Assembly (NCBI GenBank): GCA_910578965.1
Contig: CAJTSP010000074.1
Coordinates: 1-12,679 of the forward strand
DNA length: 12,679 nt
Reading direction: 5' to 3'
Source of the DNA: an uncultured Oscillospiraceae bacterium
GTDB lineage: Bacteria; Bacillota; Clostridia; Oscillospirales; Ruminococcaceae
The notes under the pieces are model-generated. The model ran no database searches. It was not told the origin of the DNA and saw only the letters and a list, made by a program, of their open reading frames with translations. Each line of letters starts with the position of its first letter. The stretch's first letter is position 1. Of this stretch, positions 1-5,355 are shown in pieces. A program made the translations under genes and the position numbers.

Positions 1-840
1 GTATCCTCCGCCCCCGGCCTGCCCTCCGCCGGGGCCCGCCCCTCGGGCGGGGAGGTCACCCCCGGGTCGGTCTACCAGGGGCCGATCAGCGTGCTTACCC
101 CCGAGGCTCCCGGTACGGCCGTGTACGCAGGCGGGGGGGTCACCATCGACGCCAGCAATGCGAGCGAGGGGTATGTCATGGTCAAGTGCGAGGGCATCGG
201 CAGCCGGGTGAAGGTGCGGGTGACCCACGGCGGGGAGGAGTACCTCTACAACATCAACAACCTTGGCCTTTACGAGGTGCTGCCGCTCCAGATGGGCAGC
301 GGCGAGTATGAGATAAAGGCGTTCCAGCAGTTGGAGGGCACCAAGTATACCCCCATTTATACCGCGTCTTTTAATGCCGAAATGCCCGATGAGGACCGGG
401 TCTTCGTCTACCCCAGCCAGTATGTCTGGTATACGGGCGAAGCCGACGCGGTGCGCCTTTCCTACGACCTCTGCAGCGGGGTGGACGACCCGGAGGAGAT
501 GACCCGGATCATCTACGATTACCTTGTGGGGCATATGAGCTATGATTACGACAAGGCCGCCGATGTGGCCTCCGGCACGCTGGTTGGCTATATCCCGGAC
601 CTTGGCGAGGTGCTGGCCGCCGGCAAGGGCATCTGTTTTGACTACGCCGGCCTTTTGGCCGCCATGCTGCGCGCGCATGAGATTCCGGTGCGGCTGGTGA
701 TCGGCTACCTTTCGCCGGATGGCATCTATCACGCCTGGAACCAGGTGTACCTTGAGGGAGAGTGGGTCTGGATGGACGCCACCCTCGGCCCCAGGGATTC
801 CCACACCGAAGAAAACTACGCACAGGATCGCGTGTATTGA
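1..840 (+). CDS. Transglutaminase-like domain protein, 5' end outside the window
   Basis: The reading frame is open from the first base, so the protein continues upstream; a GTG at 91 lies inside the frame and has no reason to be the start. The visible 279 residues hold a Ser/Gly/Pro-rich linker (about 1-30), a beta-rich middle, and a C-terminal transglutaminase core. The predicted Cys-His-Asp triad is C212 (in GKGICFDYAG), H244 (in IYHAWNQV) and D259 (in WMDATL), counted from window base 1. The family includes cysteine proteases and cross-linking enzymes, many of them secreted or surface-bound in Firmicutes; a signal peptide cannot be checked because the N-terminus is missing. It ends 100 bp before the pilus platform gene on the same strand, so a role at the cell surface linked to that machine is possible but is inference only. 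The domain call is firm and the substrate is unknown. Confidence 0.85.
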   Translation, partial: VSSAPGLPSAGARPSGGEVTPGSVYQGPISVLTPEAPGTAVYAGGGVTIDASNASEGYVMVKCEGIGSRVKVRVTHGGEEYLYNINNLGLYEVLPLQMGSGEYEIKAFQQLEGTKYTPIYTASFNAEMPDEDRVFVYPSQYVWYTGEADAVRLSYDLCSGVDDPEEMTRIIYDYLVGHMSYDYDKAADVASGTLVGYIPDLGEVLAAGKGICFDYAGLLAAMLRAHEIPVRLVIGYLSPDGIYHAWNQVYLEGEWVWMDATLGPRDSHTEENYAQDRVY

Positions 841-940
841 CCCAAAGCCCCGGGCGGCCAAAAGCCCATGCCCGTCAAAAAGGGCGCGGCGGGCGCAGGG
901 CCTTTGGGCCCGACCGATGTCAAGAGGAGGCGCATTGCGA

Positions 941-1996
941 ATGAAGCCGGAAAAACCCGCAAAACAACTGCCCGCCATTGAGGTATCTCTTTTTTGCAGC
1001 CAGGCGGCCATGATCCTGCGCTCGGGCATCCTGCTGTACGACGGTATGGATGTGCTGCGCCAGAGCTATGCGGATACCCCCTACAGCGGCGTGATGGAAG
1101 CCGTCTGCCGGGCCGTGCGGGAGGGTAGCGAGCTGCACGGGGCGCTGGGCGCGGCGGGGGCTTTTCCGCAGTATATGGTACAGATGGTGCGCGCCGGCGA
1201 GATGACCGGGCACCTCGAGGATGTGCTGGGCCGGCTTTCGGCCTATTACGAAAAGGAGGCCCGCCTGCGGGACGAGATGCGCAGTGCGGTGGCCTACCCG
1301 CTGCTGCTGGTGTCTATGCTGGCGGTGGTCATCGGGGTTTTGGTGGTGCGGGTGCTGCCCATCTTTGAGTCGGTTTTCCGCGGGCTGGGCGGAGGGCTCT
1401 CGGGCGCGGCGGGCATGGTGCTCTCGGGCGGCATGGCGCTGGGCCGGGCGATGCTGGTGCTGGTGCTGGTGCTGCTGGCCGTGGTGCTGGCTGTGTTTTT
1501 GGCCTGGCGTGCCGGTAAGCAGCGGCAGGTGCTGGATACCGCCGGCTGGCTGGTCCCGCCCATTGGCCGGCTGCGCCGCCAGCAGGCGGCCCTGCGCTTT
1601 TGCTCGGTGGTGGAGATGGTGCTGTCCAGCGGGTACGACCTTGGGCAGGCGATGGAAATCCTGCCCGAGCTTTTGCAGGGCGGCCCGGGCGAAGAAGCGG
1701 CGGCCAGATGCAAAGAAAAGCTCGACGCCACCGGCGATTTTGGCCAGGCGGTGCAGGGCATCGGGCTGTTTGAGCCGCTGCACGAGCGGATGATTGCGGT
1801 GGGGGCCGGCACCGGCAGCACCGGCCAGGTGCTCGGGCAACTGGCCGGGATCTATGGCCGCGAGGTGGAAACCGGCATCCAGCGGCTGGCCGGCCGCATC
1901 GAGCCCACCCTCGTGGCGGCGCTTACGGTTATTATTGGGGGCATCCTGCTCTCGGTGATGCTTCCCCTGGCCGGGGTGATGGGCACCATGGCATAG
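941..1996 (+). CDS. Type II secretion F / PilC / ComGB-like inner-membrane platform protein
   Basis: 351 residues, close to the length of ComGB-type platform proteins. These sit in the cytoplasmic membrane and couple the pilus ATPase to pilin insertion. Two T2SSF repeats are visible, about 14-140 and 215-340, with hydrophobic segments near 116-140, 165-187 and 318-345. The first repeat carries the family motif as RAGEMTG (E87). The second reads VGAGTGSTG at 287-295, with Ala at 289 where Glu is usual. I chose ATG 941 because AGAGGAGG at 923-930 precedes it at 10 nt spacing and homologous sequence begins just after; the longer frame from 719 overlaps the transglutaminase gene and its extra N-terminus reads as non-protein. 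The 100 bp upstream shows no convincing terminator, so co-transcription with the transglutaminase gene is likely. The family call is secure; whether the machine is a pilus, a competence pseudopilus or a secreton is not. Confidence 0.88.
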   Translation: MKPEKPAKQLPAIEVSLFCSQAAMILRSGILLYDGMDVLRQSYADTPYSGVMEAVCRAVREGSELHGALGAAGAFPQYMVQMVRAGEMTGHLEDVLGRLSAYYEKEARLRDEMRSAVAYPLLLVSMLAVVIGVLVVRVLPIFESVFRGLGGGLSGAAGMVLSGGMALGRAMLVLVLVLLAVVLAVFLAWRAGKQRQVLDTAGWLVPPIGRLRRQQAALRFCSVVEMVLSSGYDLGQAMEILPELLQGGPGEEAAARCKEKLDATGDFGQAVQGIGLFEPLHERMIAVGAGTGSTGQVLGQLAGIYGREVETGIQRLAGRIEPTLVAALTVIIGGILLSVMLPLAGVMGTMA

Positions 1997-2073
1997 CCAG
2001 GCGCCGGGCGGGCCTCCGCGCGCCCCCGGAAACGCGGGTCCGGCGTGCGGCCTGTGCCGGGGCAGTTGGACCG

Positions 2074-2108
2074 GGCGGGCCGCCTTTACACGGCGGCCCG
2101 CCGTGTAA
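2074..2108 (+). promoter_or_regulatory. Two mutually exclusive hairpins upstream of the first pseudopilin-like gene
   Basis: In the 140-nt gap after the platform gene, 2074-2084 pairs perfectly with 2092-2102 (11 bp, 7-nt loop). Alternatively, the loop plus the start of that right arm (2086-2095) pairs perfectly with 2099-2108 (10 bp, loop GCC). The two structures cannot form together. No U-tract follows either one, so this is not a standard terminator. It lies 28 nt before the chosen ATG and 14 nt before its AAAGGGG ribosome binding site. It could be an mRNA-processing or stabilising element, or a switch affecting downstream translation. The pairing is seen; any function is inference. Confidence 0.45.
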
Positions 2109-2136
2109 TAGAGCTTTGAGCGAAAGGGGCGGATGC

Positions 2137-2454
2137 ATGATGGCGCGACGCAGGACCGGGCGGGTACGGGCGGCGCTGCTGGGCCTTGCGGCCCTGGCGG
2201 TGCTGCTGGGTTTTGTGCTGGCCAGCGGCTGGGTGGGCCGCGAGAACGAGGCCGAGCAGGCCGAGCTTGTGCGGGCCGCCGTAGAGCAGGCGCTGGTGAG
2301 CTGCTATGCCGCCGAGGGCCGGTATCCTCAGAGCCTGGCCTATCTTGAGGCGCATTACGGCGTCTGGATCGACCATACCCGGTATGTTGTGGCCTATGAC
2401 GCCTTTGCCGACAATATCCGCCCACGGGTGCGGGTAATCCAACTGGAGGGATAA
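2137..2454 (+). CDS. Small membrane-anchored pseudopilin-like protein
   Basis: 105 residues from the MM start; ATG 2137 is preferred over 2140 or the upstream TTG at 2116 because AAAGGGG at 2122-2128 gives normal spacing of 8 nt. The N-terminus is strongly basic (MMARRRTGRVR), followed by one hydrophobic segment (about 12-31) and an acidic amphipathic helix (35-55). It then has CYAAEGRYPQSLAYLE (56-71), which resembles the YYAxxGxYP stretch after the N-terminal helix of GspG/ComGC-type pseudopilins. There is no canonical prepilin peptidase site: no Gly followed by Phe-Thr-Leu-hydrophobic-Glu, and no Glu5 in the membrane helix. It may therefore be an uncleaved pilin-like membrane subunit. Its position between the platform gene and other pilin-like genes, with 3 nt to the next start, supports a part in the same machine. 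I do not recognise a named family. Confidence 0.7.
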   Translation: MMARRRTGRVRAALLGLAALAVLLGFVLASGWVGRENEAEQAELVRAAVEQALVSCYAAEGRYPQSLAYLEAHYGVWIDHTRYVVAYDAFADNIRPRVRVIQLEG

Positions 2455-2457
2455 GTC

Positions 2458-2916
2458 ATGCGCAGGGGTTCTTTTTCGGCCGGAGGGCTGCTCATGTTCC
2501 TGGTGTACGGGCTGTTTGCCCTCTTTTCGCTTTTGCTGGTGGTGATCGGCGCGGGGGTCTACCGGGGGGTGGTGGAAACCGGCCGGCAGAATACCGAGGC
2601 CCGGGCCTCCCTCTTTTACCTTGCCAACCAGGTGCGGATGTGCCCGGGCGAGGCAAAGCTGCTGGAGGAGGGCGGGCTCACGGCGCTGGCCCTGCGGGAT
2701 GCCGGCGGCGGCAACGAAACCCTTATCTGGTATGAGGACGGGGTGCTGCGGGAGTACTACGGCCCCGCGGGCGGCGGGCTTTCGGGCGCGGGCGGCATGG
2801 GCGAGGAGATTGCGGCACTGGAGGATTTTTGTTTAGAGGAGGCCGGCGGCCTGCTCACCGCAAGGGTGCGGGTCGGCGGCCAGGCGTACAGCATGGCGCT
2901 GTGCGCCGCAGCATAG
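2458..2916 (+). CDS. DUF4860-like membrane protein in the pilus operon
   Basis: 152 residues. ATG 2458 follows the previous stop by 3 nt, and its GGAGG (2445-2449) lies inside the preceding gene, so translational coupling is likely. It has a short basic N-terminus (MRRGSFSAGG), one long hydrophobic helix (about 11-33), then GVYRGVVETGRQNTEARASL and a mixed alpha/beta C-terminal domain rich in short Gly turns. The layout and the YRG...EARASLFYLANQVR region recall DUF4860, a Clostridia family found beside type II secretion/type IV pilus genes with minor pseudopilin-like topology (PulJ/ComGF position). That assignment is from memory and moderately sure. Like its upstream neighbour it lacks a Glu5 prepilin signature. 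The function is unproven; a minor pseudopilin or accessory subunit is most likely from context. Confidence 0.72.
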   Translation: MRRGSFSAGGLLMFLVYGLFALFSLLLVVIGAGVYRGVVETGRQNTEARASLFYLANQVRMCPGEAKLLEEGGLTALALRDAGGGNETLIWYEDGVLREYYGPAGGGLSGAGGMGEEIAALEDFCLEEAGGLLTARVRVGGQAYSMALCAAA

Positions 2917-2929
2917 GGGGGCCGGCGGG

Positions 2930-3421
2930 ATGAAAAAACGGAACCTTGCACTGGTGGAGCTCGCCCTCGTTATTCTGTTTACCGCCCTCTCGGCGGCGGT
3001 GCTGGTGCAGGTATTTGCGGCGGCCCGGCAGGTCAGCAGGGAAAGCCACGCAACAACCCTGGGCCAGGCGATGGCGCAGGACCTGATTGAGCGGTGGAAG
3101 GCCGGCGAGGCCGTCGAAACCCTTTTTGCCCCGGCCGGCGGCTGGCAGGCTGTGCCGCTCGGGCCGCAAGAAGGGCTTTTGGCCGCGTTGGATGTGCCGG
3201 AGGATGCGGCCCTTGTGCCGGCCGGCGGCTATGCCTTGGCGCTGGACGAGGCCCTTTTGCCTGCGTCCGGCGGGGCTGCGGCTTACCGGCTTGAGGCTGT
3301 GCTGGCCGAGGAGGCGCAGCCCGCCGGCATGCTGTGCCATCTGGCGGTGCGGCTTGCGGCGGTGAACAGCGGGCACGAGCTAGTGTGCTTTGCAAATACC
3401 CAGTACCGGCCGGGGGCGTAG
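2930..3421 (+). CDS. Pseudopilin-like protein with an atypical prepilin cleavage site
   Basis: 163 residues; ATG 2930 comes 13 nt after the previous stop, with a G-rich but weak ribosome binding site. The N-terminus MKKRNLALVELALVILFTAL has the layout of a class III (prepilin) signal. A short basic leader is followed by L-A-L-V-E, matching F-T-L-V/I-E with Glu at +5, and then a hydrophobic helix to about residue 30. The residue before the expected cut is Asn5, where Gly (sometimes Ala or Ser) is usual. A QVSRESHATTLGQAMAQDL helix follows, then a beta-rich C-terminal domain with two Cys (in MLCHLA and ELVCFA) that could form a disulfide. It is the best pilin candidate of the four small genes by its Glu5. 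Major or minor subunit status cannot be told from sequence. Confidence 0.75.
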   Translation: MKKRNLALVELALVILFTALSAAVLVQVFAAARQVSRESHATTLGQAMAQDLIERWKAGEAVETLFAPAGGWQAVPLGPQEGLLAALDVPEDAALVPAGGYALALDEALLPASGGAAAYRLEAVLAEEAQPAGMLCHLAVRLAAVNSGHELVCFANTQYRPGA

Positions 3422-3474
3422 GGCCGCAAAAAACAGAAACCAGCCTTGGCCGGGCCCGTATACGTATCCCAAAC

Positions 3475-3501
3475 AGGCCGGAAGGGCCGGGGGCCTTTTT
3501 T
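3475..3501 (+). terminator. Weak intrinsic terminator or attenuator inside the pilus operon
   Basis: AGGCC (3475-3479) can pair with GGCCT (3492-3496), and the 3' arm runs into six T residues (3496-3501). A competing GGCC-GGG-GGCC fold is also available. The stem is short (4-5 bp), so read-through would be expected. It sits 31 nt before the start of the next small gene, in an otherwise empty 111-nt gap, and could lower expression of the last two genes relative to the upstream ones. Suggestive only. Confidence 0.3.
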
Positions 3502-3532
3502 GGCCAGGATGCCCAAAGGGAGGGAAAATGCC

Positions 3533-3934
3533 ATGCAGCAGCAAACGAGCGGCAGCACCGGCCTTGCCTCGGTGCTCATGATCGTGATGATCCTGGCGCT
3601 CACCTGCTTTGGTGTGCTGGCGCTGTCCAGTGCCCGGGCAGACGCCGCCGTCAGCGCCCGGGCCGAGACGTTTTCGGCCGGGTATTACGCGGCCGAGGGG
3701 CGGCTGCAGCGCCGCCTGGCCCATTTGGATGCCGAATTACAGGAGGGCCGGCTGAGCCTGCCGGAGGGCTCCTCGCTTGAGCTGGCCGAACCGGTGGGCC
3801 ATGCGCAGGAGCTTCGCATGGCCGTGCAGGCCGGCCCGGACGGGCACTGCCGGGCGGTATCCTGCGGGCTTGTGTACACGGACCGGTGGCAGCCAAACGG
3901 GCAGCCGGGCGAGCTTTGGAACGGAGGGGAATGA
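3533..3934 (+). CDS. PilX-like small membrane protein of the pilus operon
   Basis: 133 residues from ATG 3533. That start follows GGGAGGGA (3518-3525) at 7 nt; the longer frame from 3446 would add residues translated from the terminator-like gap and is rejected. A polar N-terminus (MQQQTSGSTG) leads into a hydrophobic helix (about 11-32). Next come SSARADAAVSARAETF and GYYAAEGRLQRRLAHLD (50-66), then a beta-rich tail with one Cys pair region (GHCRAVSCG). This helix plus YYAAEGR layout is typical of PilX/GspK-like minor pilins and echoes CYAAEGRYP of the first small gene. Gly10 could serve as a cleavage residue, but no Glu5 follows. The stop precedes the pilT start by 6 nt, so the two are surely co-transcribed. 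No named family recognised. Confidence 0.7.
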   Translation: MQQQTSGSTGLASVLMIVMILALTCFGVLALSSARADAAVSARAETFSAGYYAAEGRLQRRLAHLDAELQEGRLSLPEGSSLELAEPVGHAQELRMAVQAGPDGHCRAVSCGLVYTDRWQPNGQPGELWNGGE

Positions 3935-3940
3935 GCACAG

Positions 3941-4996
3941 ATGCAGATCCTGGAGATCCTGAAAAATGCCATGGATCGGGGCAGCTCGGATGTATTTATT
4001 ATCCCGGGATCGCCGGTGTATGCAAAGGCCCAGGGCCGGATGCAGCCGCTGGACGGCCCGCGGGTGATGCCGCCGGACTCCGAGCAGTTGATCCGCCAGC
4101 TCTACGAAAAGGCCGAGCGCGGCATGGACGCCCTGCTCAAAGAAGGGGACGATGATTTTTCCTTCTCGCTGCCCGGGCTCAAAGGGCGGTTCCGGTGCAG
4201 CACCTATAAGCAGCGGTCCTCGCTGGCCTGCGTCATCCGGGTGGTCACCTTCGGGCTGCCCAGCGCCGAGGAGATGCAGATCCCGGCCACCGTCATGGAC
4301 CTGTACAACATCAAAAACGGCATGATCCTGGTTACCGGCGCGGCCGGCAGCGGCAAATCCACCACCCTTGCCTGCCTTATCGACCGGATCAACCGCGAAA
4401 AAAGCGGCCACATCATCACCCTCGAGGACCCCATCGAATATGTACATTCCCACCAAAAATGCCTGGTGAGCCAGCGCGAAATATCGCACGATACCGAGAG
4501 CTATTCCGCGGCCCTGCGCGCGGCCCTGCGCCAGACCCCCAGCGTCATCCTGCTGGGCGAGATGCGGGATTTTGAAACCATCCAAACCGCCATCACCGCG
4601 GCCGAAACCGGGCAGTTGCTGCTATCCACCCTGCACACCATCGGCGCGGCCAAAACCATCGACCGTATTGTGGACGTCTTCCCCGCCCACCAGCAGGGCC
4701 AGGTTCGCATCCAGCTCTCGATGGTGCTCAAGGCGGTGGTTTCGCAGCAACTGCTGCCCCTCACGGACGGCGGCATCGCGCCGGTATTTGAGGTGATGCG
4801 CATTACCCCCGCCATCCAGAACCACATCCGCTCGGGCCAGACCTTCCAGATCGACAACGCTATCTATGCCGGCGAGAAGGACGGCATGCAGACGATGGAC
4901 GGCGACATCCTGCGCCTTTACCGCGCCGGGCGCATCACCAAAGAGGTGGCCCTGGCCTACGCGGCCAACCCGCAGGCCATGGCCGCCAAGCTCTAA
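3941..4996 (+). CDS. pilT: PilT-type type IV pilus ATPase
   Basis: 351 residues, the usual length for PilT, a cytoplasmic hexameric ATPase of the secretion superfamily that drives pilus retraction. Visible motifs: Walker A GAAGSGKS (133-140, K139), Asp box ITLEDPIEYVH with E162 and D163, the QREI segment typical of PilT, Walker B VILLGEMRD (E207, D210), and His box STLHT (H232). The C-terminal stretch PAIQNHIRSGQTFQI occupies the place of the PilT AIRNLIRE motif. The N-terminal PAS-like region (about 1-95) is short and there is no tetracysteine zinc motif, both of which argue against PilB/GspE. ATG 3941 follows GGAGGGG (3923-3929). It is the last gene of the operon and the only ATPase seen. 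If no PilB lies upstream, this enzyme might power the machine alone, which would be unusual. A PilU-like paralogue is the main alternative. Confidence 0.93.
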   Translation: MQILEILKNAMDRGSSDVFIIPGSPVYAKAQGRMQPLDGPRVMPPDSEQLIRQLYEKAERGMDALLKEGDDDFSFSLPGLKGRFRCSTYKQRSSLACVIRVVTFGLPSAEEMQIPATVMDLYNIKNGMILVTGAAGSGKSTTLACLIDRINREKSGHIITLEDPIEYVHSHQKCLVSQREISHDTESYSAALRAALRQTPSVILLGEMRDFETIQTAITAAETGQLLLSTLHTIGAAKTIDRIVDVFPAHQQGQVRIQLSMVLKAVVSQQLLPLTDGGIAPVFEVMRITPAIQNHIRSGQTFQIDNAIYAGEKDGMQTMDGDILRLYRAGRITKEVALAYAANPQAMAAKL

Positions 4997-5073
4997 CCAC
5001 GAGGCTGCCCGCCCGCAGCATGGCAGGCTGCCGAAAGCGGCGCTTTGGCAAAAATACGGTACGGGGCGTTTTT

Positions 5074-5097
5074 AAAAAAGCAGGCGGGTTACGCCTG
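5074..5097 (-). terminator. Intrinsic terminator of the pheST transcript
   Basis: Read on the minus strand, CAGGCG pairs with CGCCTG (5097-5092 with 5086-5081, loop TAACC) and is followed, after one C, by six T residues (5079-5074). This is the standard Rho-independent layout and lies about 260 nt beyond the pheT stop. Five T residues on the plus strand (5069-5073) follow no comparable hairpin, so I assign it to leftward transcription only. Confidence 0.65.
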
Positions 5098-5227
5098 TAC
5101 CTTGCCGCCGCCCGCCCGCCTGGGCCGCCCGGCGCCGGCGCGTTTTGACGCCCAAAGCGCGGGGGACGCTTGTAATCCCGGCCGGGCAGGGAGGCTTTGG
5201 AAGCCCTCCGGGTGCCGGGGCCTTCCC

Positions 5228-5283
5228 TTTGTACAAACCAAACACTCCGCCCGGCGGGAAAGCCCGCCGGGCGGAGTGTTTGG
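5228..5283. repeat. Perfect 21-bp inverted repeat with adjoining TTTGTACAAA palindrome
   Basis: 5238-5258 is fully complementary to 5263-5283, with a 4-base AAAG loop. The 10-bp palindrome TTTGTACAAA (5228-5237) abuts the left arm. The repeat lies between convergent operons, so it can fold in both transcripts and may act as a bidirectional terminator or 3'-end protector. However, neither side has a real U-tract (the plus side continues CGTTTG, the minus side TTTGTAC). The unbroken long stem also resembles REP/MITE-type intergenic palindromes. Structure seen; role inferred. Confidence 0.6.
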
Positions 5284-5355
5284 CGTTTGATGGGGCCGGG
5301 CCGCGCAGGGCCCGGCGTGCTGTGGCGCGGGGCAACCGCATGGCGGCAAAAAGGC

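Larger units (their letters stand above)
4997..5355. other. Structured non-coding gap between convergent pilT and pheT
   Basis: 359 bp with no credible gene; the frames crossing it lack ribosome binding sites and read as low-complexity Pro/Arg/Gly. Besides the terminator and the large inverted repeat listed separately, it contains a bulged 8-bp hairpin at 5190-5209 (3-nt loop), the palindrome CCCGGCCGGG at 5177-5186, and a bulged hairpin at 5030-5049. The density of inverted repeats is higher than elsewhere in the window and would suit a dispersed palindromic element or a small structured RNA; neither can be shown from one copy. Confidence 0.5.

Noticed and set aside
719..940. In-frame upstream extension of the platform protein overlapping the transglutaminase gene
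   Set aside because: It overlaps a real coding frame, reads as basic low-complexity peptide and has no ribosome binding site, whereas ATG 941 has AGAGGAGG at good spacing.
920..2425. Long minus-strand open frame (501 codons) opposite the platform gene
   Set aside because: It is the shadow of high-GC coding sequence on the other strand: rich in Arg, Gln, His and Pro, with no recognisable domain.
3737..4585. Minus-strand open frame of 282 codons opposite pilT
   Set aside because: PilT motifs are unmistakable on the plus strand; the reverse frame has no domain and no start signal.
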